Of a stretch of DNA of 64,000 nt, positions 45,800 to 58,022 are shown piece by piece. The number at the start of each line of letters is the position of its first letter. Position 1 is the stretch's first letter. Source of the stretch: Gymnothorax reevesii (Eukaryota; Chordata; Actinopteri; Anguilliformes; Muraenidae). The position numbers and the translations under genes were made by a program. The notes under the pieces were generated by a model. It saw only the letters and a list, made by a program, of their open reading frames with translations, was not told where the DNA came from and did no database searches. The stretch covers positions 76,139,120 through 76,203,119 of the forward strand of contig CM056583.1 in the NCBI GenBank assembly GCA_029721435.1. The letters run 5' to 3'.

Positions 45800-47075
45800 A
45801 TTGGATAACATAACATGAGTTGCGAGAACAGGCCATTCAGCCCAACTAGGCTCGCCAGTTTCTTTTTACTATTGTTCATATATCACTTCAGATACTCAAT
45901 GACACAATGGTATCTAACTTTAAGTCAAGCCTGCTCTTGAAAATTCCCAAGGTTTCTGCCACAACAATATGGTCAGGCAAGCTACTCCACATCAAATTTA
46001 CTCTTTGGGTGAAAAAATATTTCCTAATATCAGTGCTAAATTTACCCTTGGTCAGCTTCCATTTGTGACCTTGAGTTCTTCTAACAAAACCAGGCCGAAG
46101 GAATCCTTCATATTTCACTTTGTTAACCCCTTTAACATATTTAAAAACGTCAATCAGATCACCCCTTAGCCTCCTTTTCCTAAGACTAAAGAGATTAAGG
46201 ATCTTCAGCCTTTTCTCATAGCTTTCATCTTTTATACCCGGAATCAGCTTAGTTGCTCTTCTCTGAACTTTTTCTAGAGCCCTATATCTTTCTTAAAGTA
46301 TGGTCACCAGAACTGTACACAATACTCCAGATGCGGTCCGACGAATGTGTTGTACAAGAGAAGTATGACCTCCTTGCATTTGTACTCAATACTTTTGGCA
46401 ATGTATCCCAGAATCCGATTGGCTTTTTTAACTGCTGCGGCACAATGGCTAAAAACTGTGAGGGTTTGGTCAACAATCACTCCCAGATCTTTTTCATGTG
46501 GAGCACATTCCAGTTTTAAACCTCCCATGAAGTAATTCCGTCTAATGTTTTTATTACCCACATGTACAACTTTACATTTCGCAACATTAAATTTAATTTG
46601 CCACGTTTCTGCCGAATTCTGGATTATATAAAATCATCCTGAATCACTTTAGTGGACTCTAAACTATTTGCAAAACCTCCCAATTCAGTATCATCTGCAA
46701 ATTTAACTAATCTGCTCTCAATATTCCTATCAAGGTCATTAATGTAGATGAGGAACAGCAGGGGTCCCAACACCGATCCCTGGGGGAAGCCACTCCCCAC
46801 CATACCCAGCTCACATGAGATACCACTGACCACCACTCTTTGAGTTCTGTCCTGTAACCAGTTTCGAATCCAATCCAGAATACCTCCTGTAACTCCAACG
46901 GAGCTCATTTAAAAAAATTAGTCTCTTATGCAGTACTGTATCATATGCTTTCTGAAAATCCAAGTACATGATGTCATAAGCCCTGCTCTTTTTAAAGGAT
47001 ATTACCTTTAAGCCTTGTGCTTTACAGTGATGATAATATCTCACAGAAACAAACAATCCCTCCAATTACGGCCAG
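45800..47075 (-). pseudogene. Jockey/CR1-like LINE, reverse transcriptase region and 3' end
   Basis: In several frames on the - strand: MYLDFQKAYDTVLHKRLI, ILDWIRNWLQDRTQRVVVSG, GFPQGSVLGPLLFLIY, VKFADDTELG (FADD catalytic box), MGGLKLECAPHEKDLGVIVD, AAVKKANRILGYIAKSIEYK, FVGPHLEYCVQFW, and [20 protein letters not shown] with [20 protein letters not shown]. The 3' end carries the complement-side motif GAGAACAGGCCATTCAGCCC (45822). It is a decayed but long and ordered fragment, distinct from the L2-like copies. The exact clade is not certain. Confidence 0.82.
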
Positions 47076-48901
47076 TAAATAAGGGTAAGGAGCAAACAGT
47101 TGACTCTTAAAAGGACCTATCATCCTCCCGATTACCTTCAGCACGCTCATCACAATGCACTCTAAAGGAATTCAAGATGTTGGTGAGAAAGGTCTGCACA
47201 CTTAAATGGGCTTGCCCCCAGAGTATTTAAAAGAATGCATTTACTGGGCCTCGTGGCTGTACGCTCATGCACCTGATTATTCAGTCATACAACAAGACCC
47301 TTGTAATGTTTGTGCATCATTCCATGTATCATTTCATACCACAGAATTCTTGCAGGCTAGTACAGCAAAGCTCATGGACAACAACAAAGGCCACTCCATA
47401 AACTCAAATTTCTTCCGGTGACTGGACTGTCACACTCAATATTTCATAAATTAAACTAAACTTACCAGCAGAAATGCATGGCAGACATGCAGAAATGTAC
47501 AGTACAGTCTAGTGAATGCCATGATGGCTTACGGCAACTTAGCAACACCTTAAAACATCTTTTTAAAAATGCATCCCAAATATAATACTTATAAATGTTA
47601 CACCCTTTAATTGATGCAATGTACTATATGGTCATAAGGCACTGCCATATTTTCTAATGAGCACTAAGGTATAAGCATGTACAGAACTAGAATAATGCAG
47701 TCATAAAGAACCAATAGACCCTGGATTGTGTCCAAATTTCTGCTTTGATCGAATGCCTGCATGGCGAACATTCAGGTTCAGGCCTGCCCTGTACACACAG
47801 AAATTCTCTTTGGCTCTAACCTCTAGTGAGCTGAATTAGCATTTAGCTTTGCCACAAGAACAAGTCTGCGAAACCACCATATGAGTGACAACAGAACAAC
47901 AACAAGCGTATGCAATCCAAACAACTCATCAAAGTGCAAATGCGCTCTGCTAAATATTAAATACAAGCCTTTTGTTGAGTATGAATATTCATGCTTACAG
48001 ACTTAAATACTTAGTAGAAATTTTATGGAAAGCTGATGCAAATAGGAGTATGAGTAAATGGAGTTATGTTCTAACTTGCTAAATATTTCTGAAATATTGT
48101 TCGCATTGATGATAATAGTAGATAGCTCACCAAAAGCTAAGCAACAAAGATGATTCCTGTAAGCTTTGGGTTGTTCGTTTATTTACACTTCATATCTTCA
48201 AGATTTTCCAATATTCAGGAAACATACACATTATAAATGATAATTAAACATATAATCAGAGAAACCGATATAATATTCAACTAACAACTAAATAGGCATT
48301 GGTTTATGCAAAAGTTGAAATCCAGTGGCCACTTTGGCAAACACATAATCTAGATAAAATATTCCATAAACAACTACATTTATGCCAGGTCATGTAAATG
48401 AGATTGAGTGAGCACCACGGCAATGTCAGTCATCTAGCCGTAACATCCAACCCTTGCACCATTAGTGAAGCTTTCTTAAGAAATTCAGGGACTGTATCCA
48501 GCTTAAGGGACGAGCAAGCCTGCCTTGCTCAGGCTAAAATCACACCCACTGCATAAACACTGTGTTAGTGAGCAAAGAAGGAAATTTAGGGCTAAGGCAC
48601 CAACTTTCAATCAGAAAACCTCCTAAACCAAGGTGCGATGTGTTGTTGTTGTTGTTGTTGTGATATTAACAAAATATTTCCACAGAAAACGCAGCCAGAA
48701 TGTCTGAGTGTTACTTTAAGTCTGTTGAGAAAAGGTGATGGTACAAATGTCTGAATGCAATGTTCTTAAACAGAGGAACAGCGCGCAGGGAAACTCCCAC
48801 ATCTGTGGCAGGGTTGGAGAATGGAATTTGAGGCGTATGTAAGCATTCAGAACACAGTACTGTGAGGTGCAGCGATCGCTCATATATCGTGGGACACTCA
48901 C

Positions 48902-49033
48902 CAGATCCACCTCCCCCAAGCCGAGCTGAGCCCTCCCCAGTGTCTGCCAAGCCTCCCACCACAGGGGGCGGAGCTTCACTGCCATTTCAGCGGACTGAAC
49001 TGCCTGGAACACCTCCTGTAGACCGGTCAGAAC
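48902..49033 (-). CDS. ttc33: TTC33, internal coding exon (TPR)
   Basis: Exon of 132 bases (44 codons) between an acceptor CTCCAG (ending 49034) and a GTGAGT donor starting at 48901, phase 0 at both ends. It encodes VLTGLQEVFQAVQSAEMAVK, then LRPLWWEAWQTLGRAQLGLG and EVDL. This matches the central TPR of TTC33, including the near-invariant SWQTLGRAQLGLGE-type helix (AWQTLGRAQLGLGE here). Joined to 43342 it reads GLGEVDLAVRSFQV without a break. Confidence 0.92.
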
Positions 49034-49274
49034 CTGGAGGGGGAGATAGCAGGGTTCAAAGGTCAGATTGCCCAAATTCAGCAAAACGAGGAGGACACCG
49101 GTATAGTTGTAAAGTTTTATTGCACCTTATGCAGAAATTTTTTTTTTTCCCCTCCCAAGAACTACTTCAAAGAGGTGAACCATTCCTCTTTCGTTGGCTG
49201 CAGAGTTTATGCACTTTCCTCCTTCATGGAGCAAAACATATTCAAAATTAGGTTGGAAACACATGAATACATTG

Positions 49275-49278
<4 letters not shown>

Positions 49279-49305
<27 letters not shown>
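49279..49305. repeat. Poly-A tract
   Basis: 27 consecutive A. No retrocopy was recognised immediately upstream. Confidence 0.8.
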
Positions 49306-49309
49306 CTCC

Positions 49310-52300
49310 TGAATGGAAAACCAATAGCATTCTTTTTGCACCAACTGTCAATTTCAGATGGGTCTCAAAAACCATTGCTGCATCCATTACTGAAATCAAT
49401 GCTTTAAACTTTTTTAGAGACACACACAATATAAAAAATAAACCCTCAACTATTTAATATTCACAACATCGATGGGAAAGAAAACCTGAATAAAAGACTG
49501 AAGAATTATAGTGAATGCAGATATTTCAATATACAGTAGGCCCTAGTTGTGCTGTAAGACAGAATAACATCATGTGCTCCATCTCCTTGGCATGAATATA
49601 GATTCTGGACAGGCCCAGCTGTCCTGAATTTTGGATCAAGATGGTAGAAGTAAAGATGTGTCGCTGTGAAGGAGCACTGGGGCTTAAGCCAACAAGACCG
49701 CTCAACTGGAAAGTGCTTAAACAGGAACAGCGACTTAAGTGACATTTGACATTTAGATAAATGGAAAAGATATCGCATTCCAACAATGGGACTGATAACA
49801 CGCAACTTATAACCGTCACCGCAGTCTCGTTCAGCATGTCATTCGATGGAAGAGTTCAGCACAGGTCTTTGGGCCTCTGGTGGAATTGGACAAGCAGTGG
49901 TTCGGGCTGCAGTAATATCAGCCCGTTCATAATAATCCTCCATCTCTTGGTATCCCTCAGGAAAAAAATGCTATGTTTCCATTTCTGCAATAAACTAACT
50001 TTATCAAGCATACGGACTATAGTAATATAATTGTTTTTCAAAGATTCAGCGTAAAGGCCTCTCAAAAGAAATATGATCCCACAAAAGGCTTCAGTTTAAA
50101 TTACCCTTTATCTGACTTTTCCCTCGTCTCTTTAAAAGATTTAAAGGATAGAATAAGGGAAGTGGTTACTACAAGCTGCAACTGTTTTGGTAAATTAATT
50201 GAACACATGCCTACATTTTTTAACTTTATATGCAGTGTACTTTTAATGGATTTCTAGTATTTAATTTGACACTGTCTTACTAGGTCTCACTTGTAAATGA
50301 AGCTGTAATCTCAATGCGACATTCTAGTCAAATAACTGTGATGATGAGGATGATGATGATGGTAGTCATGCACTAATCCAGAGCACAACAGACCAGTTAC
50401 TCAGATTAAGCAGAGTCGCTTGCAAAATTTGAGAGGAATCGTCATTCAAAGTCCAAACTCAATTCAGTCCAGGACTAAGCACAAACTGGGCTCATGGAGC
50501 TGCCCCATATCCTACTGTCTGGTTACACATGCTAGTGCGGTACTAAACTACTGTAAGACCGGTGAAAGAAGCAAAGTGAGAATATGCTCCATTAACACTC
50601 AGCCCAATACTGACCTTTGGAATTTACGCAGCAGAATGAGTCAAAATGATCTTGCTAACTGTGTTAAAGTGAAAAGAGAAAGGGGAAGAGGCAAAACCCG
50701 AGCCTTCAGAACAACAACTGCATACGTGACTAAAAAAAGAAGTCTGAACAGTTTTTTTTTTTTTTTTCAAGGGCTGGTAATAAGTGGAACATCAGTGGTT
50801 TCTCCACCTGCGCAAACCACAACTGCACTCGTGAACAGTCACCGACTCTCCTCTAACCCCTCTCGTATCAGCAGAAGTAAAAGCGCGTAGTGAGAAGGCC
50901 CAATAAACCTGAGCAGATACTGGCAATCTCCCACAACAGACCCGAAAATGCAATTTAAAACGACAGAGAATCTACGCAACGAAGCTGTACGTCTATAAAT
51001 AACATACCGGTAGGACTCTGGGAAATGACGATGCCAGAAGGCGTCTTATGTCAAGCGAGTATACTCATCGAGACGGGAGCGCTGCAGCAGATGATACAAA
51101 CAGTTATTATATCGCAGACTCCAGAACAGAACAGCCTATGCGCTAGACGCATTCATTATCGTGAGCCAATATTTTTGCCTTCTTGATTTATGTTAGCCAC
51201 CGAATGTCCGTGGCACATTCCATGAATGGTACAACCAATACATTATTCCCATCCATAAAAGGGTAGCGTGTACAGCACATTTCCGCACAATGCCAACCCA
51301 CCTTCCATGATCACACAGAGTTTTTTTTAATAATAATGATTTCAAATCAAACTTCTTTATTTTTCCAGGACAGAAGAAAGACGATATGGACAGAGGCAGA
51401 CGCTGGGCAAATTGCAATGTCCATACTAAATTTGGATTCATTTCAGACCCAATTCAACTACCATCCTCCGCACAATCCAACCCATAGTTTTTAGTTTCCA
51501 ACTTCCCCCTCCAAATAGGAACTGAAAATCCTTGATTGCGGCACACTTGAGGCGTACTTCTGAATAAATTATTGCTTTATTTGCATTCAATGAGAGAAAA
51601 CATAATCCCTCTGAACAGCAAATGGGGTGCACCTCACAGTGCAGGTTCAGACAGAGAACAGCTAAAGACATTTCTTCATGCATATAAATGCACCCATGCA
51701 TATCTGACACTGCGATACGCCCCTCAGTAAGCCAGGCCATTTCTAGTTATTTCCATGCCCTTTCTAATCAGCCCAGCCTGCTGCTGGTTAACTCTTCCCT
51801 GACGGCAGTGCCAAATCCCAGTCAGATATGACCGGCGAGAAAGATTATCACTTTCCGCAATCAAATGTCTTCCATATCACATCGAATTACTGCCTTTACA
51901 TCATCATGGAAATACAACATTATTGTATTATGCTGTATGTCAAAATGTGACAGAACCTGCTCTTCCTCATGAAACCCAAATATGGAAATGATCAGCCATC
52001 ATCGGAATGGTTTGACTTCTCAACACAGAAGATGTCATCTTGTTAGTCTTCGACACACTTCAAAGTATATTTTCACTACAAAGTATATTTTGTCCAATTT
52101 TGATGACTTTTATTGTGGATATCTATCAAAGAAATTTATTTTTTCACCCATATTCTCCTCAATATTCATGAGAGCTTATTTTCATGCGATATGTCATTGA
52201 CAAATTTTTCATAATCATACTCGAACAGAAAGCCCAGGTTCCAAAAATTCTTACGACGAATCATGAAGACATATTGGACATAAGTTAAAATGACACTTCA

Positions 52301-52850
52301 ACAAATTTTTTGTGAGGCAGAGTTTTTCCTAAGCCATATTGCCCTCATGTAGGCCAGTTGGGAAAGACTTAAAAGCCCACCTCCTGCCCAGCATTCCCCA
52401 GTGGGCTCTGCACATCTCCCTGACAGGGAGGAGGGGTGGTATTTTATAATTCCCTGCTCTACTCTCCACGAGCCTAGCAGGCCTCGAGGGGTGTCAGAGT
52501 CACTGCCAAGACCCCAAACAATCATTGCATCTATACAGAACACCAAAAGAAATGCAAACTGAACATGTACTTAAAAGCACCAAGGTCTGTGCAGTCGCTT
52601 AAGAGCTGCTGGGCTCATTGCTGTTGGTGTCTCACTGCAAGCGAAGGGCGTGAGACACCGTGCATGTCCATGACATGAGATGACAATGCAGGACATCTAA
52701 CTTACAGTAAAGATGTTGCAGTATCAGTCAGTGTCTGACAGCTAGTCTTCTTACAGCTACACCATGCCTTTGAGAGCTGCCACTGGCTTAAAATCAAGTC
52801 CACAGACTATACATTAGGTTTGTCTTCATCAGAACGAAGTTAAACAAGCC
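49310..52850. other. Unassigned intronic DNA
   Basis: About 3.5 kb without recognised families. The 156-codon open frame at 50.42-50.89 kb is split by a T-run and shows no protein-like features. A short GAT microsatellite lies at 50340-50366. Confidence 0.4.
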
Positions 52851-52854
52851 AGCT

Positions 52855-53235
52855 ATTCTGCAGTTAGAGAAATTAGTCCGATAGTACGAATTTGCCTCTC
52901 CATTAGTCCGAAAGCCCTCCGCTCAAGAAATTAGCCCAAAGTTGACGCATGCGCATTTCGCATCACTTCCAGATAGAGCGCGCAGTTCAATTTGGCTTTC
53001 CAGTTTTAATTTCAGTCTAATGAAGACGCGACACAAATAGCAGGCTAATTCGGGAATTAACTGGCCATTTCGCGAACAAGACCAAGATTTATCGGAAAAA
53101 ATTTCCCTATCAAATTAGCGGGCTATTTGCGTCTTCACTACAAAATAGCCAGCTAATTTGATATTGCGCTAATTTCAGCACCGCAAAGTAACTAGCTAAT
53201 TTGAAACTTTGTTCAAATGAAGACGGGCCTACTCA
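52855..53235. repeat. Inverted-repeat-rich block, possible MITE
   Basis: TGAAGACGCGACACAAATAG (53021) and the complement of CTATTTGCGTCTTCACTA (53123-53140) form imperfect arms that continue into CAGGCTAATT and CCGCTAATTTG. A third GAAGACGGGC lies at 53220, and AGCTAATTTG recurs at 53152 and 53193. No coding potential. Boundaries and family are not settled. Confidence 0.45.
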
Positions 53236-53706
53236 TGAAAAAGCCACCCAAAATACATTTGCTACCACACTAGGACACTCCCTAGCAGCTGTCCTATAGG
53301 TCTTTCAACGCCTATAGCATTTAATTGAGGGATTCCTCTGCATGAACATAAGATGCCAGAGAGCATACAAGCCCTGGCCTTTATTGCTGGTGAACACTGA
53401 ATACTGCTAACAAGGAAAAGTAACCAGTGTAATCGGAGAGGTTACTTCAAAAGGCACCTTCCTAGGTTCCAAAGCTTTGGCTTTGCATAAACAAGTCAAG
53501 ACTAGGAATTCTGTAATCAATATACTAGGGGTGGAGAGTACAACATCCTGGAAGTACCCCTCAAAAAATCTTCCATTTTTAAGCCCCCAAAACGCAACCA
53601 CAAAAACATTCTACAGGTCATTCCTACTTGAAAAACAGCAAATACTAGTAATAGTAAACAGCTCAAAAAACCAAAAAAAAAAACCAAGAGCAGTCAGAGA
53701 CAGCAA

Positions 53707-54229
53707 TATACGCCCGTCACGCAACAGTTTGATGGGAAGGTACATCTTCACTTTGTCTCCTTAGTTTGTTTGCCTCAGCATGTTTTTTAGCTTCTCTCTT
53801 TCGAATTTCTTGATTCTGTTGCCTTACTTTGTGTACCGTTTTTGTCGATTTCGGGGCATAAAAGGGTTAATTTTGAGAAAGAGGGTGATCCAATCAGGCT
53901 GATTTCTGACTCATCAAAGTTCCACCTGATATAGTGATGCGGTGTCAATTGTATTGTGAACATATGCAACGGACAGACTCTTTTTGTCGATGTCTGGGCA
54001 TAAAAGGGTTAATTTTGAGAAGTAGGGTGATCCAATCAGGCTGATTTCCGAACTCATCAAATTTCCACCTGATATGATCATGCTGTGTGAATTTGGATAA
54101 AATCGATTGAGAATTGGCGGAGTTATTGTGAACACAAGCAACAGACAGACAAACAGACAGACAGACATCATGATTCCATAATACGTATTATGGAATAAAA
54201 TATATTATACGTCTTATGACGGGCGTATA
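53707..54229 (+). mobile_element. Short-TIR element with internal duplication and terminal hairpin
   Basis: Perfect 13-bp inverted ends TATACGCCCGTCA (53707-53719) and TGACGGGCGTATA (54217-54229). The interior holds two copies of a unit of about 142 bp (from 53839 and from 53981), an ACAG microsatellite (54139-54166) and a perfect 24-bp palindrome (54173-54196). It ends in a hairpin formed by TATTATACG and CGTATAATA (54204-54231). It has no reading frame for a transposase. The layout is that of a non-autonomous transposon; the class is not certain. Confidence 0.65.
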
Positions 54230-54239
54230 ATAAAAACCA

Positions 54240-56990
54240 AAAGTGAAGTCAAACATTCGCAAGTAAATGCTCTTAGACAGAAGCAGACAGACATTTGGAA
54301 TAATTCTTGCTAATAACTTCAGAACTACAGGTCTAAAAATCATCACAGAATTAAATCAACCCATAACAGAGTCAGCCTGTTCTGCTAAGCTCCAAGCTAA
54401 ATTTACCCAACATTTGGCAGTGTAGTTCCGGCTTTTTCAATACACAGTAGTTACCGCAGATGTTCACTGGAGCATTCAGGAGAATTTATGCTTTGTTATA
54501 CGCGACACTAAATTGCCAATAGCTGTAACAGTGACTCACTGAGCGCCGTCTGTATGCAGTAAGGCATTCTAATGTCCTGCTGGCAGGACTGACGGTTCCA
54601 AATAGGAACAGTTAAACTAAACAATGGATGAGCACAGACATGGACCTCAGCGGCGCTCCCCCACTTCTATTTTACATCAGAGGGCCAAGGTTTCACAACA
54701 AGAATTAATACAATAAATTGAAAATTCTCAGACCTGAATATGGGTCATTACCTTCAGAACACAAAGAGCTAATTCAATAACGTCAGGAAATATAATAATG
54801 AGAAAACAGCAGGCTCAGCGGAGCTCACTACCTCCCCCCTAAGCATTATGTGCCATTATTTGTTTATTTTTTAATGCATCTATTCAACACAAAGTTGAAA
54901 TGCTTGTTTCTTGAAGCAGTTGACACTTTAAATTACTTCAGCTAAGGTGAGGACAAACTGAATTTCGTTCTCACAATGCCCAACTGATCTCTAACAAAGC
55001 TTCTAATTAAACAGCACCAAAAACCGTTTAACGGCAGCTCAAAGAAGGAAAAACAAGTACTTCCTGACAGTGCTCTTAAGTACATCCTGCTCAGAATGAC
55101 AGTATTCAACTGAGAGTGACTCACTCAACACTTCATAAGATTATTACCCTAAATAGGTTTTCTTCAGCAGGTCAATATGATGTTCCGGAAGAAAGAATAA
55201 TGATAATAAGTGCAATTTCCTTGAATGCTCGGTCACTGTTTATGGACATATGAAATTTTATCAATTCAGTTATATTAAAAATGAAAGCAATTCTCTTATA
55301 TTGCGAGCACCTCCCGAGTAACTGTGAAATGAATGTGATGAAATCAAACCAGCTCTGCGGTTCAATAGTCTACTTTGTTTGATAAATGTCAGTAAAGTAG
55401 CGGAGGGCAAGGATTCTTGTCACTGAAAATGAGTTTGTACACTGTGATTGACAACATGGGTCCCATCAAACTCTACCGCAGCTGGAAATTGTAGCCGCCC
55501 ATGTGTGCCATTCTAGGGTGAATAATGCCAGTTATTATATGACGTAGGGATTCGCTCTCTTTTGATTGGTTGAGGCAAGCTCAGCAGGTCACGGTAAATA
55601 GCGATATTAAACGCGTACAAGTGCGCTATTGATTAATTTTGCAATCTGACAAACTCAAGCTAAAAATAGATTAGGCTTCCCTGCAGGACCTCTTTACACT
55701 TTCCATACTTTAAGTCACTTCGTCCCTGTGAGAAGCTGTACATTAGAGTTGTTGCCCTTTTCTTATTTTATGATTTCAAGAAGGGTCATATAATAAAACA
55801 AACAGTTATTGACTTCAGTTATTGCTTAAATCCAATGTCTCGGTGAATATCAATTGTCCAAGGTGGATGAATCATTGGATTCACCTCAAGCGAAGTCAAT
55901 AATCAGGGCTTCTATTAGCTTTCCTTTCTTAGGGGTCCCAAAACCCATGAGTTCCTTTGCATGGTGGTCCTGATCCAGATTCGGGGGTCCCTGGCTCTCG
56001 CTCAACAAGTTGTGCACATCCCAACCTCTGCCATGATCAGAAGATTCGGTAGTGCAGTAATTTAGTGCATCTGCTCAAGCCATTTGGTCACAACTAGAGT
56101 GAGAAGCATCAATCGGGGAATGTATACATTAATTGACCGCCAATAATATATAATCAAGAGTACTGGATTCAATACCTTGTGTGAAAGGATCCTAATGATT
56201 GAAAGGATTCTGATTTAAAGAAATAAATGGCGAAACCAGTTATAATGTAACAGTCTTTGATAAAACTAAATAGTAAAACAAACATAAGTTGTCAACCACA
56301 GCTGGGTCTACAGTATTCTGAACAAACTCCGTGATTGTTGGTCCAAACAATGAAATAACAGTTCCGAGTTGTATACAGCCAGTCCCCAAGGGCTAATCAC
56401 ATCCTGCTTACAAGGACATATTTGACTCCTAGCGCTTTCTAAAAAAAATTTTTTGATAAATCGGTGGGATGTAACCCATGAGAGACAGGTTTGGCATCTC
56501 ACACACGTGTGATACAGCTTTCTTGCGTCACGATTGGTCAGATACCACTCACTGGAAAACACAGTAACCTGGTAACTGATAACCATCATCAGCGTTAGTT
56601 TTTTGTTCATTGTGATGAATAATTTGCGAGCGAGCGATGCGAGTGATTTTTGTCATTATAGTTAAAACAATATGTGTGATTGTAATCGCAGAAACTGGAA
56701 TTTAATAATTTTATGGTGAAATGCGTTAGCATACTAGCTTGCAAATGATCATACTGCGTTGAATAAATTTGTTTGAAATTTGGTTAGGCGGAACAATATT
56801 TCCTTGCTGAAATTCTTCGCGTTGATGCAATTTTCCCACCGACCACAAGCACACGCACATTGGTTTCATCGGACCTGAAAGGGTCTGTGTCAGAATTTTT
56901 TAGACTAGAAGCATGTAGTGTGTGCATTATTTTGAAAGCAACAGGAGAACTGATTTGACAAGCTACAATTCAGTGTCCATACCACCACAT
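54240..56990. other. Unassigned intronic DNA
   Basis: No recognised gene or repeat in about 2.7 kb. Confidence 0.4.
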
Positions 56991-56999
56991 TATTGTAGA

Positions 57000-57545
57000 G
57001 GATTATCAGACATCATATAGCCAACCTAGATGTAATACTATCTGGCTGTTTACTTGGAAGAGGGGAGTGCAGTTTTCGTCAAATAGAGTGTTCTTCTCTA
57101 CGCAGTTTCTCTCTGGATCCGTCTTGTCATGCTCAGTGGTGGCGGCTATGCCTTTTTCATCTGTCCTATAGCCCTCTCTTCCGAGTGATCCGAGCATCTG
57201 CGACTACGATGAGATCTGGGGTCGTTTGGTGCCTCATGAATTCACTGTTTTGCAAATTACGTGACCCTAGAGACGCAAACGCATTCTGCTTCCCCATATC
57301 TGTGCACCAGTTGCAGATAGCCAAAAATTTCCTTTCCACAATCTTTTTTTTCTAGCCATGGATATTTGAATCGCCACTCTTCGTGCCAGCAACTATGTTT
57401 ATGGGCCCAGCTGGTATTATCTGACTTGGGGCTTGCCATCTCTTGCGATTGGGAAGTACGAGCAGTAACATCATCCGCCTGTTTCGGTCTTTTCTGCCCA
57501 CTACTTTTTTGAAAAAAAGTCGGCGATTTGGCGTTTGGCTTTACT
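57000..57545 (-). pseudogene. Decayed hAT-type (TTF/BED-like) zinc-finger sequence
   Basis: On the - strand one frame gives WHEEWRFKYPWLEKKD and the next frame continues GKQNAFASLGSRNLQNSEFM, RHQTTPDLIVVADARITRK. The order WxxEWxxxxPWL...CxxC...GKQNAFASGxxNFxxSxxxRH is typical of the N-terminal zinc finger of hAT-derived ZMYM/C17orf113-like proteins. At least two frameshifts and a stop interrupt it, and the catalytic part is not seen. It is a fragment of a transposon or of a transposon-derived gene copy. It lies antisense to the neighbouring THAP-like sequence, in the TTC33 intron. Confidence 0.6.
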
Positions 57546-57699
57546 TTATACAGTGATATTTATTGTGAGACAAAGCAAAGGCCAGACGAAACTTAGTGCA
57601 GACGATGCAGACTAGGCTCTTGCATACAAACATTCAGTAGAAACGGGAAGTTTAGACCAGTTCGGTTTATGGCTGGAAGTCCGCGCGCGCATGCCCAAT

Positions 57700-57970
57700 A
57701 CAGCTGATGTGGGGCAAAAGGAAATATATTGGCTATTTGTTGCATAGAGGGGTGCATAAACCGGAATATAAGGACAGGGACATAAGGTTTTTTCGTATTC
57801 CCCGTGGCAAGAGACAACGACAGGCGTGGATTCGAGCTATAAATCGGAAGAACTTTGTCCCGAGTGATCATACTAGAGTCTGCAGTACTCATTTTGTCAA
57901 GGCTGGCTGACTTCCTTGACCCAATGTTGGCTTCGCTCTGTGTTTCCCTAAAAACAAAGGATCTCGCACA
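57700..57970 (+). pseudogene. Decayed THAP-type zinc-finger sequence
   Basis: An open stretch encodes RGVHKPEYKDRDIRFFRIPR, GKRQRQAWIRAINRKNFVPS, DHTRVCSTHFVKAG: the THAP pattern FxxP...W...R..F.P....VCS.HF. A frameshift leads on to a PADFLDP-like continuation. The first CxxC pair expected at the N-terminus is not readable (KYIGYLLH lies in its place), and a stop follows HFVKAG. It is therefore a degenerate THAP domain, as found in THAP genes and in P-element-like or Kolobok-like transposons. Confidence 0.65.
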
Positions 57971-58022
57971 GACCCAATCAAGGAAAGAGAAATATAGTTA
58001 AGGTACTGGTTGATATTATAAG

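Larger units (their letters stand above)
43343..48901 (-). other. ttc33: TTC33 last intron
   Basis: Phase-0 intron of about 5.6 kb. It holds a degenerate Tc1-like transposase region (44.78-45.30 kb, with a TIR-like piece near 45.73 kb) and a jockey/CR1-like LINE fragment (45.80-47.08 kb). Sequence from 43.4 to 44.7 kb and from 47.1 to 48.9 kb shows nothing recognisable apart from a short TTG microsatellite (48643-48661). Confidence 0.85.

Noticed and set aside
50420..50890. 156-codon open frame on the + strand
   Set aside because: It is interrupted in sense by a poly-T run read as poly-Phe, has no recognisable domain and lies in the TTC33 intron on the opposite strand.
56308..56610. Cysteine-containing 100-codon frame on the - strand, considered as part of the nearby zinc-finger sequences
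   Set aside because: The Cys spacing fits no zinc-finger family I know and no homologous motif is present.
57593..57892. 99-codon - strand frame
   Set aside because: Shadow of the THAP-like sequence on the + strand.
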